Position numbers and translations under genes: made by a program
Shown: one piece after another, positions 18,048-26,634 of the stretch
Position numbering within the stretch: the first letter of the stretch is position 1
How the letters are laid out: the number at the start of each line of letters is the position of its first letter
NCBI RefSeq assembly: GCF_030382115.1
Contig: NZ_JAUDRJ010000003.1
Coordinates: forward strand, 6,056,203 to 6,091,140
Length of the DNA stretch: 34,938 bases
Direction: 5' to 3'
Source: Nostoc sp. GT001
GTDB lineage: Bacteria > Cyanobacteriota > Cyanobacteriia > Cyanobacteriales > Nostocaceae
The notes under the pieces: generated by a model
What the model was told of the DNA's origin: nothing
The model's database searches: none
The model's input: only the letters and a program-made list of their open reading frames with translations

Positions 18048-19740
18048 CGCTGACTCTAAAGCGCCCTTGAATCAAGGTAATCGGTGTGCGAAACTCATGG
18101 GAAATATTTTGGAAAAATTCGGTTTTTTGTTTGTCTAATTCCAGTAAGCGTTCAGCTTGTTGGCGAGTTTTTTGATATAAGTGTGACTGCTGCACAGCGA
18201 TCGCGGCTTGCGCTGCTACTGCTTTCGCCAAATCGATATCAGATGGCAACCACTGGCGTACTTTTTTACCTTCATGCAAAGTAATACTACCAATACATTT
18301 ACCATCAGCCAATAATGGCACAAACATTAGCGATCGCGCTGGCATTTTTAAAGGCAAATCAAAACCCCGCACATCTGAGGGAGAATGGCTCACATTACCA
18401 ATTACCACAGGTTCATGTGTCTGTAGCATTTGTTGGAGGATGGGATTTTCCTGAATCGATGCTTGAGAATAGGGTAATCTCTGGTTTGGTAGGTGATTAT
18501 TGCTACTTAAATTATGATCTGGGGCTGGCGCTCTTAAATTTTCTAGATGTTGAAAACTATCATACAAACCCACACATTCAACAAACTCATCTTCCTCTGT
18601 CCACAAAGACAAGACGCAGCCATCAACTTGTAAAGCTTGTCCCAATTGTTGGGTAATAGCCGCAAAGATATCTTGAGGATCTAAGCTAGAGCGAATTGCG
18701 CTAGTAATCGTATTAATCAAGCTCTCTCGCTTGGCAAGGGCACGTACTTGTTCGTAAGCATAAGCTTGAGACAAAGCTAAAGCTGCCTGATCCGCTACCA
18801 TCAAAACTAACTGCACCTCATCCTCGCCCCAGAAGCGAGGAACAGAACACTGGTGCAGCGCTAGCACCGCCATCAGTTCTTGTTGGCAGATCAATGGCAC
18901 AACTAAACTAGAACAAATGTTAGCAGCAGCAAAAGCTTGCCCCCGCTCACGCAGTTCGGGAGTGTTACCGTGAATGCGCTCATCATCGATCGCATCGTGA
19001 ATCACTTGAACTTCGCGGGTTTCCCACACTGTCTGAGCCAAAAGAGGCAGAGGAGTTGCAGAGGATATAGCGGGCACAGAGGAAAGACTTACTGCTACTT
19101 CCGCTCCGATCTCCTGCACCTCTGTTTCTTCAGAAAGAGGTTTCTGATAAATAAACCCTTTATCCGCCAACTGCTCATCTTGGAAGGGACGTAGCAGACA
19201 AACATCCACTTCCAACATGTGACCCACTGTGTCTACAATTGCTTGCAAAATTTGTCTGTAGTCTAAAGCGCTGCGAATCGTATTGGTAACGGTATTCAGC
19301 AGCGATTCTTGACGGAGTGTGCGGGTAAGTTCGCGGGTTCTAGCTTTGAGGACATTGTGGGTATCCAAAGCTTGGCGTACCACCGCTTTTAGTTCCTCCG
19401 CTTCCCACGGTTTAGTGACATATTTAAATACCTTACCAGCGTTAATTGCTTCCACCAAGTCTTCGACATCGGTGTAGCCAGTTAAAATAATCCGAATAAT
19501 ATCTGGATATTGAGTTGCTGTTAGGCTCAAAAATTCTGTACCGCTCATCATCGGCATCCGCTGATCGGAGATGATCACCGCGATCTCTCCCTCTTGAGCC
19601 AGCAGATCGAGGGCCGCAGGGCCAGAGGTTGCCCTTAGCACCTTATAATCACGATAGAAAGTGCGGTAAAGCAAGTCAAGGTTGTCTGGTTCATCATCGA
19701 CAACCAAAATTTTAGGCTTACTGTTTGCTTGGGATTTCAT
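18034..19740 (-). CDS. cyaC: CyaC-type adenylate cyclase, N-terminal part (REC-GAF-GAF-HisKA)
   Basis: A 568-codon frame. A receiver domain opens it (ILVVDDEPDN; phosphoacceptor Asp59 in ISDQRMP; KPW). Two GAF domains follow at about 150-320 and 345-510. The HisKA box NISHEFRTPITLIQG (His548) comes at the end, after which the frame runs out in RFRVSGGGW. The order REC-GAF-GAF-kinase-REC-cyclase is that of CyaC, a cAMP-forming sensor of filamentous cyanobacteria. Removing one G from the GGG at 18064-18066 restores LIQGALESAVAAGEG and joins this frame to the next. So either the gene is disrupted or the base is a sequencing error. The start ATG is at 19740; a small ORF with a strong ribosome binding site lies 155 nt upstream. 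Confidence 0.9.
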   Translation of the reverse strand: MKSQANSKPKILVVDDEPDNLDLLYRTFYRDYKVLRATSGPAALDLLAQEGEIAVIISDQRMPMMSGTEFLSLTATQYPDIIRIILTGYTDVEDLVEAINAGKVFKYVTKPWEAEELKAVVRQALDTHNVLKARTRELTRTLRQESLLNTVTNTIRSALDYRQILQAIVDTVGHMLEVDVCLLRPFQDEQLADKGFIYQKPLSEETEVQEIGAEVAVSLSSVPAISSATPLPLLAQTVWETREVQVIHDAIDDERIHGNTPELRERGQAFAAANICSSLVVPLICQQELMAVLALHQCSVPRFWGEDEVQLVLMVADQAALALSQAYAYEQVRALAKRESLINTITSAIRSSLDPQDIFAAITQQLGQALQVDGCVLSLWTEEDEFVECVGLYDSFQHLENLRAPAPDHNLSSNNHLPNQRLPYSQASIQENPILQQMLQTHEPVVIGNVSHSPSDVRGFDLPLKMPARSLMFVPLLADGKCIGSITLHEGKKVRQWLPSDIDLAKAVAAQAAIAVQQSHLYQKTRQQAERLLELDKQKTEFFQNISHEFRTPITLIQGRFRVSGGGW

Positions 19741-19894
19741 GCACCGCTTTCCTGCTGCAACGGCAGTCGGATAAAGAATAATCTGATCAGGTAAGGATTT
19801 TTCTGAGTCAGGTAAGAGCAGAGCATTTCGACCAATAGGGCTATTTGGCTACATGACTGCTGAGTGTAGGAGCGTTTGCTCACAGAAATTCGTC

Positions 19895-19987
19895 TCAATT
19901 GCTTGTGCCGATTACCGTTTGCGTTGGTGCAGTGTAATTGCTTTCATTGTCAGTTTTAGTGTTACAGAGTCGACGCTTACTTGCCAA
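19895..19987 (-). CDS. Candidate 30-residue small protein
   Basis: TTG at 19987 opens a 30-codon frame (product ASKRRLCNTKTDN after the start, ending TVIGTSN). It is preceded by AGGAGGTGA (20004-19996), nine bases complementary to the 16S rRNA end, with an ideal 8-nt spacer. It points towards cyaC on the same strand and ends 155 nt before its start, so it could be a leader peptide or an independent small protein. I recognise no family. Weak points are the TTG start and short length; conservation would decide. Confidence 0.35.
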   Translation of the reverse strand: MASKRRLCNTKTDNESNYTAPTQTVIGTSN

Positions 19988-19995
19988 ATCTTTTT

Positions 19996-20004
19996 TCACC
20001 TCCT
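19996..20004 (-). promoter_or_regulatory. Near-perfect Shine-Dalgarno sequence
   Basis: AGGAGGTGA on the minus strand, 8 nt before the TTG at 19987. Most other starts in the window have only a partial site. Confidence 0.5.
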
Positions 20005-20760
20005 GTGAGCAATGTCTGATAATACATACAGCGCTCATAGCCAGCTGAAAAATCCAGATAAAGCTGCATATTAAGTTTTCCCTCCACAGCTGTTGTAATA
20101 ACACTTGCAGGTAAATTTTATTTATGGTAGTCATGGTAGAGTCAGCGAAATTAAAACAATAAGATTTAAAGCCAAAGTATACTATTAGACAAATACCTCT
20201 TTCTAATTTAGCAATCAGAACTATCATTAAGACAAGTGGTAGTGCTTGAGGAGTTAGAGATTAGGGATTAGGGAACCTTACAGATTCTTGTCCCAGTAAC
20301 TGTACAGCCTATTTAGATGACTTAGTAGCAAAGTAGTATCAGTGTAGCGGTAACTGCAAAAAACAAGTTCAGTAGTACAACCAAAGGTGGTCTTAAACCA
20401 GAGTTTGCCAATAGTGTACTTACTTAACAATTTTGGAGATGCTGCTTACAGACAAGTTATGCTATTTCTCTGCCCACTGGCTCAAAGCTCTATCACTTTA
20501 CAAATGTTTTTGTGGCAATCAGTTTGAGATTGTGCCTACCTAAAACAAGGGATGCGATGAATATACTGAATTTAAGGTTATAGATTTATGAAGTTGTAAC
20601 TCCTAATACTCTTTTAAAAATGCAGGTTATAAAACTCCAAACTAAAGTGTAAAAATTTGTTTAATCTACAAGCAAAAGCGAATTAGCAATATTGGTTCAG
20701 TTAAATTTTCTGGGCAACTCTATAAAGTTCTGATTTAGTTTTAATCTTGTTTTAGGATAT

Positions 20761-21411
20761 TTGAGAAAATTTTTGTTGAATAAAATCAATACTAAACTAG
20801 CCTTGAAATATCGGTTTTTTCACCCATACCACCAACAACCAATCGATCCAGCTTCCTGCCAATTCCAAATTCGTACAGCTACACCTGCTGATTTGATTGG
20901 TGTTGCCCAAATTATTACTGAAAGCTTTCACTCCCACAAGGGTATATGGGGATGGGCTTTCCCGTTGCTACGTCTGGGTATTTACGAAGACTTAAGGCAT
21001 CGGATGGCATCACCTGCGCCCCGTCATCTTTGCTTAGTTGCCTTTGAAGCTACTACTAGTGAAGCTAATAACTTAGTAGGAAGTGTGGAAATGGGTATAC
21101 GCTACAGCAGTGATTCATGGAACCAGGTTGGTGTAGGTTTTCCTTACTTATCTAATTTAGCGGTTCACCCAAAATACCGTAGACATGGTGTGGCTTCAGG
21201 ATTACTTACTAGCTGTGAAAAAGTCTCTCGCGAGTGGGGATTTCAAGACTTATATCTCCATGTTTTAGAAAATAACTATCAAGCACGACAGCTGTATTTC
21301 AAGCTGGGATATCGAGTGCATAAAGTCGAATCTAATTGGAATACATTTTTTCTAAGACGCTCAAGCCAGATGTTATTGCATAAGCACCTGAGTGCTGATT
21401 CCATTATCTGA
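20761..21411 (+). CDS. GNAT-family N-acetyltransferase
   Basis: A 216-residue protein with a GNAT fold in residues about 36-200. FQIRTATPADLIGVAQI is the usual first strand and helix, YLSNLAVHPKYRRHGVASGL contains the acetyl-CoA pyrophosphate loop (R-R-H-G-V-A), and LHVLENNYQARQLYFKLGY is the typical last motif. It would transfer acetyl from acetyl-CoA to an amine; the acceptor is unknown. The long N-terminus before the fold resembles cyanobacterial and plastid-type members. The start is TTG at 20761, since no in-frame ATG occurs until 21004, inside the fold. Only a weak AGGAT precedes it. Confidence 0.88.
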   Translation: MRKFLLNKINTKLALKYRFFHPYHQQPIDPASCQFQIRTATPADLIGVAQIITESFHSHKGIWGWAFPLLRLGIYEDLRHRMASPAPRHLCLVAFEATTSEANNLVGSVEMGIRYSSDSWNQVGVGFPYLSNLAVHPKYRRHGVASGLLTSCEKVSREWGFQDLYLHVLENNYQARQLYFKLGYRVHKVESNWNTFFLRRSSQMLLHKHLSADSII

Positions 21412-22268
21412 GTTTTGTGTTGGCAATTGTCAAGTTTTGTATTCTGTTCCAATTAATTCGATAAAATCTGTAACTCATAGCGGCAATCAAACACAAACTA
21501 AGCTAAACCACTTCTACCTTGAGAACCATAGTTATTTTGACTTAGAGAAAGCTCAAAACTCAAGCCAGGACTAAATAATATACTCTTCTTAAGAACTCCA
21601 GGTTTTCAACTGGATGGGGTTTAATTAGAAATCTAGCCAACATTAGCTAAATATCCAGATAAATCCGCTTTGATTTCGATGACTGACTTGCTTTAGCAGG
21701 CAAAAGCTAACGATAAATAAGGCTCTTTGAGTTATATTGAGTTTTTTGACGCAATCAAATAGGAGTCCTATAAATTAAAACTAAAATATGTTTGTTAATT
21801 TACTCGCTTCTTAAATAGCTTTTAATAAATTTTTTATCAAAAGAATATTTGATTTAAACTTTTTACGAAAAATAACCTCGTCCCTATAAAGAAATTATCT
21901 TTTTGGTAAATATTTTTAATATTAAAAAATGTTAAATTTAGCTTTTGGAATTTATGGTTAACAAATTTTTGAAAGCATTCAATATAGATGAAAATAGACT
22001 ATAATCGGAAGATACGCGAAATTGCATTGAAAGAAATCAATTACTTCCTCATAAAAAATTTGTAATTAATATATTCATCTTTATAAAAACTTTAAGAAAA
22101 TACTCGTATAGTTTACAGACAAATCTAGTTATATCTCATAAAATATAATCACTCAATTACTGAAACAACGCCTATATATTGTTATTTTTAGTTGGATTGA
22201 CCAGAAAGGTCTTGATAATAAAAGAATTCAAAAACTTGATTTGATATAACAGCTAGTTCCGTTTTGAA
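21412..22268. other. AT-rich intergenic region, about 860 bp
   Basis: No gene seen on either strand. The stretch is strongly AT-rich, most so at 21780-22180. It lies upstream of the unrecognised gene at 22269 and may hold a long leader. CTTCTTAAG recurs here (21583) and at 3141. I found no clear NtcA-type GTA-N8-TAC site. Confidence 0.5.
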
Positions 22269-22862
22269 GTGCATACTACAACAACATTCATTAAAAGTTT
22301 AAAAAACATGGATAGCGAACAGCATCGACGCTATCAGACCTCTATGGTATCAACTTATTACCCTGAAACTACTTTCCTTGACTCTGTTGTCATGTCAGAC
22401 GGAACTGAGCAATCACAAAGCTCGGATATCCTTACACGTTTGCACAGTGGAGAAGTTTTCATCGTCAATAGTCGTAGGCGAAATGGATTAATACTTTTTA
22501 AACGCTACCATGCAGAGTTTGCTGGCCCTGGGGCTGCTGTGGGTGGGGATTACGATTGTGATTGCCAAAGGGCACTGCCCATAGGTAATCTTTCTTTATT
22601 AACTCCTGAATCTAATGAAGAACGCCAGAAGGCTTACTTGATTAGGCGACAGTGGATTCGATTGATCAAGCAAATTACAGAAAATCCACTGCCTGGGCAG
22701 CGAGTACAGAAAATTCTCGATCAATTTGAACAATACTTTCCACCAGAAATAGTGGCTCTTTTGCCGGATGTTGCCTTTGCTCTTTTAGTAGGTGTGCTGC
22801 CACAAACAGTTGGAGTAGTACGCCGTTTGGGGAGTGAGGTAAATAGCAGGTTTAATTACTGA
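22269..22862 (+). CDS. Unrecognised protein with a possible C-terminal helix-turn-helix
   Basis: A 197-residue protein I cannot name. It starts at GTG 22269 or ATG 22308 (residue 14, MDSEQHRRY). Residues about 52-90 have a VFIVNSRRRNGLILFKRYHA strand pattern and a Gly-rich piece. A helical segment follows (about 115-160). The end, ALLPDVAFALLVGVLPQTVG then VVRRLGSE, resembles the recognition helix of Crp-like winged helices (A-x-x-L-G-V-x-x-x-T-V-x-x-x-L-R-x-L), though it lacks a conserved cNMP domain. It could be a cyanobacterial regulator, but this is only an analogy. Its stop is 8 nt from that of the convergent hisC. Confidence 0.7.
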   Translation: MHTTTTFIKSLKNMDSEQHRRYQTSMVSTYYPETTFLDSVVMSDGTEQSQSSDILTRLHSGEVFIVNSRRRNGLILFKRYHAEFAGPGAAVGGDYDCDCQRALPIGNLSLLTPESNEERQKAYLIRRQWIRLIKQITENPLPGQRVQKILDQFEQYFPPEIVALLPDVAFALLVGVLPQTVGVVRRLGSEVNSRFNY

Positions 22863-22870
22863 GTAAATTG

Positions 22871-24031
22871 CTAAGATGACAAATTTGCCAAAGCAGCTTT
22901 TACTCGATTAACGGTGCGGGCGTTTTCTTCTATCGTTCCGACAGTAATTCGTAATCCTCCACTAATGTACCGTACAAGAGTGCCGAGTGTTCTGAGTTTC
23001 TGGTGGAAAGTTTTTAAAGCAGCTTCTTGTGAATTAAAGACATTTGGTTTAAAACGCAGGTAAATAAAGTTGGCAGCACTTGGAGTAATTTGTAGTTCCG
23101 GTTGTTGGGATAAAATTTCGATGAGTTTGGCTCTTTCGCTCAGGGTTTGGGGAATTGATTCGAGCAAGAGTTTACGATTTTGTAAACCAACTAAGGCAGC
23201 TGCTAGGGAAAAACTGGGGAGATTGTAGGGTAAGCGAACTTTTTCTAAAATGGCGATCGCTTCGGGATGGGCAACGCAATAACCAATACGGAGAGATGCC
23301 AATCGGAAAGCTTTAGAAAAAGTGCGTAATATTACCCAATTAGGATGCTGTGCTAATTCACCTACTAGGGTAGTTTGACTGAATTCAAAGTAAGCTTCAT
23401 CAATTACTACTAAAATATGGTGTGGCAAGCTTCTTAACCACGCCAACTCTGCCTCAGTTAAGCTGTTAGCAGTCGGCGAATTGGGATGTACTACGAAAAC
23501 TACGCGAATAGGAGGATTTTGAGTTTGTTCGATCGCAGACTGTGCGTCGCTTATGTCAATTTCAAAATTTGTTTCATTTCTCCCCACCGCCACTACAGGA
23601 ATCCCCAAAGTTTGCGCCAAAATTCCGTACATCGAGAAAGTGGGATTGGCAACGAGAATTGACCCTTCTCCTTTTAGACAGGTGGCGATTAATAAAGAGC
23701 GGATTAGTTCATCTGAACCATTACCAACAGAAATATTGACAGCAGTAAATAAGGATGATGAGAGGGCGGCTGAGTGATTGACGTACTCAGCGATCGCATC
23801 CTTAAGTGTTTCATGTCCGCCATCAGGATAACGATTTGTTTCAATTACTTGCTGATAAGTCCACGCCAGCTTCTCTTTTAACTCAGGTGGTAAATCGTAA
23901 GGGCTTTCATTTGTATCTAGCCGATCAAACTGTGTGGCGACAGAATCGGCTGTATCGCTGCTAGGATGAGGTTTATAGGCGGTGAATTGGGCTAAATCTG
24001 ACCGGATGAAGGGAAGCATAGTTTTAGTCAT
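22871..24031 (-). CDS. hisC: Histidinol-phosphate aminotransferase
   Basis: A PLP enzyme of about 386 residues in histidine biosynthesis, converting imidazole-acetol phosphate and glutamate to histidinol phosphate. [18 protein letters not shown] is the HisC N-terminal signature; [13 protein letters not shown] binds the cofactor phosphate; VIDEAYFEF holds the cofactor Asp; [16 protein letters not shown] contains the Schiff-base Lys. The annotated ATG at 24031 lies in an AGTCATT repeat; the next ATG (24019, [12 protein letters not shown]) also fits family starts and may be the real one. Upstream on the same strand are the esterase and gor, but repeats separate them, so co-transcription is unproven. 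Confidence 0.95.
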   Translation of the reverse strand: MTKTMLPFIRSDLAQFTAYKPHPSSDTADSVATQFDRLDTNESPYDLPPELKEKLAWTYQQVIETNRYPDGGHETLKDAIAEYVNHSAALSSSLFTAVNISVGNGSDELIRSLLIATCLKGEGSILVANPTFSMYGILAQTLGIPVVAVGRNETNFEIDISDAQSAIEQTQNPPIRVVFVVHPNSPTANSLTEAELAWLRSLPHHILVVIDEAYFEFSQTTLVGELAQHPNWVILRTFSKAFRLASLRIGYCVAHPEAIAILEKVRLPYNLPSFSLAAALVGLQNRKLLLESIPQTLSERAKLIEILSQQPELQITPSAANFIYLRFKPNVFNSQEAALKTFHQKLRTLGTLVRYISGGLRITVGTIEENARTVNRVKAALANLSS

Positions 24032-24142
24032 TAGTCATTGGTCATTAGTCATTAGTCACTTGTACTGAGCGTAGTCGTTGGCGCAGCCTCTCGTAGAGAA
24101 GTATTGGTCATTAGTAACTAACAAAGGACAAATGACTAAGGA
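24029..24142. repeat. Composite dispersed repeat upstream of hisC
   Basis: AGTCATTAGTCATTGGTCAT words, then CACTTGTACTGAGCGTA, a short variable piece, TCTCGTAGAGAAG and TATTGGTCATTAGT, then GACAAATGACTAAGGAC. It shares the CACTTGTACTGAGCGTA and TCTCGTAGAGAAG blocks with 12655-12750. Confidence 0.7.
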
Positions 24143-24176
24143 CATTATTTATATGTGAGTCTAATATTTTACAACT

Positions 24177-24812
24177 TCAAGGTAATTGGCAAAAGAGGCG
24201 AATTGCCTGCCAAATTTCTTCCATAACATTACCCAAAGCGTGGTCACTGTCGAGTTCGACTAACTCAACCCAAGGACGCGATCGCGCAAAGTCACGACTA
24301 GCTTCTATCGGAATGACTTCATCCTTTTTTCCGTGCAAAATTAGCGTGGAGATAGGACGTTGCAAAAGTTTTTCTTGGTATTGGGCAGCGTCTATGACGA
24401 AATCGTAACTTAAAGGAATTAATCGCTCTTCCCCGTAGTGGTAGACCATGATAGATTTTTCTTGCTGCCAACGCTGTACTTCTTCATCTCCTAGCTTGGG
24501 CAACCAATGGGATAAAAACCCAAAAGCTGGTGCTAGTAAAACTAAGCGTTGTACTTGCAAATTTTGTTGTCCCAAGTGGGCGGCAGTTAAACCACCCAAA
24601 CTTGAGCCAATCAGCGTTACTGGTGTAGAATCATTGTTAAATTCTGCGGCAACTTGAGCGATCTGACGAGTGATTGTCAACTGGGAAAAATCGCCTACAT
24701 TGAGATCGGGAATTTTCAGCTTTGTGTGAATTTGGGTAAAGTGATCGCTTATATCCCGCGCTTTGGCAGAATTAGGGCTAGAAGCAAAGCCGTGAAGATA
24801 TATGTAGTCCAA
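24177..24812 (-). CDS. YqiA/YcfP-like alpha/beta-hydrolase (esterase)
   Basis: A 211-residue alpha/beta-hydrolase of the small YqiA/YcfP group. YIYLHGFASSPNSAKA at the N-terminus gives the oxyanion-hole HGF and the SSPNS-K pattern typical of the group. TLIGSSLGGLTA carries the nucleophile Ser, LILHGKKDEVIP the acid Asp and ELDSDHALGN the His. It should hydrolyse short esters or thioesters; the natural substrate is unknown. It has no signal peptide. It sits 112 nt downstream of gor with an AGGAGTT inverted repeat between them. Confidence 0.9.
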   Translation of the reverse strand: MDYIYLHGFASSPNSAKARDISDHFTQIHTKLKIPDLNVGDFSQLTITRQIAQVAAEFNNDSTPVTLIGSSLGGLTAAHLGQQNLQVQRLVLLAPAFGFLSHWLPKLGDEEVQRWQQEKSIMVYHYGEERLIPLSYDFVIDAAQYQEKLLQRPISTLILHGKKDEVIPIEASRDFARSRPWVELVELDSDHALGNVMEEIWQAIRLFCQLP

Positions 24813-24824
24813 AGTTGTAAACAG

Positions 24825-24920
24825 TTAGGAGTTAAAAATTATTGAGTGTTGATAAATAAAGATTTATCATTTTTTATGACTCATTTATAATTCATAACTC
24901 ACAACTCCTCACTCCTAAGT
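24825..24920. repeat. AGGAGTT inverted repeat between gor and the esterase gene
   Basis: The left arm TTAGGAGTTAAAAATTATTG and right arm ATAACTCACAACTCCTCACT flank about 45 AT-rich bases containing AAAGATTTATCATTTTTTAT. Confidence 0.6.
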
Positions 24921-24924
24921 TTTA

Positions 24925-26301
24925 TTACCGCATTGTGACAAATTCCTCTGCGGATGAGGGATGGATACCCACAGTGGCATCAAAGTCTTTTTTAGTTGCG
25001 CCCATCTTGACTGCGATCGCTATACCTTGGATAATCTCAGCGGCACTTTCACCTACCATGTGAGCGCCTATAACTTTGTCGGTATTGCTATCAACTACCA
25101 ACTTCATCATTGTCTTTTCTTGCTTACCAGTCAAACTGTGGTACATGGGGCGGAAGCGAGTGCGAAAAATTTTGACGGCATCACCAAGTTTTTCCCGTGC
25201 TTCGGCTTCTGTCGAGCCGACTGTTGCGGCTTCTGGGCTAGAAAATATGGCTGTGGGCACAGTTTCGTGACTGAATTCGCGGCGATTATTCCCAAATTCG
25301 CTATCGGCAAAGGCGCGACCTTCGCCAATGGCCACGGGAGTTAAATTGATTCGGTCGGTGACATCGCCAACAGCAAAAATATTCGGTTGACTAGTTTGAC
25401 TATATTCATTGACTGCGATTGCATTTGTGGTAGCGTATCCAGGCCCTTCTATAGAACTGGCGACAACATCAACCCCAGCGTTTTCTAAACCTAATCCATC
25501 TACATTGGGAGTTCGACCAGTCGCTACTAAAAACACATCGGCAATTACTGGTTCTTGATCGTCCCCTGATAAAGTCAATTTCAACCCTTCTGGCACACGT
25601 TCAATTGCTTTCACCACATTATTCTTAATCAAGCGAATTCCGTGGTTTGTCATGCCCTCTTCAATTTCTATACGGACATCTTCATCAAAACCATTTAAAA
25701 TCTTTTCACCTCTGGTAATTTGTGTCACTTCAGAACCCAAACCACGCATAATACAAGCAAATTCCGTGCCGATATAACCAGCGCCAATAATAACGATGTG
25801 TTTTGGTTGTTCTTTTAGATGAAACATTTCGTTGGAGGTAATGCCATGTTCCATCCCTGGTAAATCTGGCTTGACAGGACGCCCACCAACAGCAATTAAA
25901 ATTTTGTCTGCTGTAACCTTACGTCCATCAACTTCTATGGTGTGGGGGTCTACCAATGTGGCGCGGCCAGAAAATAGTTCTACTCCGGCTTTTTCCAAGA
26001 AGCTTATATGTAGTTGCGACAGCCGTCGAACTTCCTTATCTATAGATGTAATGAAATATTCCCAGTCAAACTCAGCATTACCTACTTTCCAGCCATAGCC
26101 TGAAGCATCACTGAACAGTTCGGGAAAGTGAGAGCCATAGACCATGAGTTTTTTGGGAACGCAACCGCGAATCACACAAGTGCCACCAACTAAATCATAT
26201 TCAGCGATCGCCACTTTTGCGCCGTAGCTAGCCGCTCGTTTGGAAGCCGCCAAACCTCCAGAACCCGCACCAATTACAAACAGGTCGTAATCAAAAGTCA
26301 T
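24925..26301 (-). CDS. gor: Glutathione reductase
   Basis: A 458-residue flavoenzyme that reduces oxidised glutathione with NADPH. VIGAGSGGLAASKRAASYG binds FAD, and GGTCVIRGCVPKK holds the redox pair Cys42/Cys47. IIGAGYIGTEFACIMRGLGS is the NADPH fold, VFAVGDVTDR the second FAD motif, and GIHPSSAEEFVTMR the dimer-interface end with the catalytic His. It protects the cell from oxidative stress, a heavy load in oxygenic phototrophs. Full length; start ATG at 26301. A repeat-bounded stretch lies upstream at 26336-26400. Confidence 0.95.
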   Translation of the reverse strand: MTFDYDLFVIGAGSGGLAASKRAASYGAKVAIAEYDLVGGTCVIRGCVPKKLMVYGSHFPELFSDASGYGWKVGNAEFDWEYFITSIDKEVRRLSQLHISFLEKAGVELFSGRATLVDPHTIEVDGRKVTADKILIAVGGRPVKPDLPGMEHGITSNEMFHLKEQPKHIVIIGAGYIGTEFACIMRGLGSEVTQITRGEKILNGFDEDVRIEIEEGMTNHGIRLIKNNVVKAIERVPEGLKLTLSGDDQEPVIADVFLVATGRTPNVDGLGLENAGVDVVASSIEGPGYATTNAIAVNEYSQTSQPNIFAVGDVTDRINLTPVAIGEGRAFADSEFGNNRREFSHETVPTAIFSSPEAATVGSTEAEAREKLGDAVKIFRTRFRPMYHSLTGKQEKTMMKLVVDSNTDKVIGAHMVGESAAEIIQGIAIAVKMGATKKDFDATVGIHPSSAEEFVTMR

Positions 26302-26634
26302 AAGTTTATGTTCTCTTTAGCAACAAGTGAGTTCCTGGGAACTTACACACAGAAAGTGATTGAACTATATAAGGATATCCGGTGAACCCTGTGTAAGTCC
26401 TGTCCTTGATTTAATCTAGCGTTAGCAGATGCTATCTGGTCGTAGGGAATATCACTTTTTGCTTTGGCAGCTTGTAAAAGCAGTAGTTAACAGTTGTATA
26501 GTTCTGCCCCTAGTGGAGCATAAGTCTGTGCTATCGCATTGAAGCAGCTAAGTTCCACAAGAATTACGCAAAATTATGACAAAACCTACTGCCTTCGGTG
26601 TTTGCATAGCATTTTTTACTACCATTAGCAATTT
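26302..26634. other. Intergenic region upstream of gor
   Basis: Contains an inverted-repeat-bounded segment: ACTTACACACAG (26341-26352) and CTGTGTAAGT (26389-26398), with GGGA and CC outside, about 66 bp in all. The rest, up to the 3' end of the FecR-like gene, shows no gene. Confidence 0.5.

Larger units (their letters stand above)
19741..20760. other. 1-kb region between cyaC and the acetyltransferase gene
   Basis: Apart from the small ORF at 19895-19987 I see no gene. A 110-codon minus frame (to 20227) contains that ORF but its upstream part is not protein-like. An AGGAGTTAG repeat word is at about 20252. The region is the upstream side for both flanking genes; no promoter could be fixed. 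Confidence 0.5.

Noticed and set aside
19895..20227. A 110-codon minus-strand protein
   Set aside because: Its first 80 codons show no protein-like pattern; only the last 30, behind a strong ribosome binding site, were kept as a candidate.
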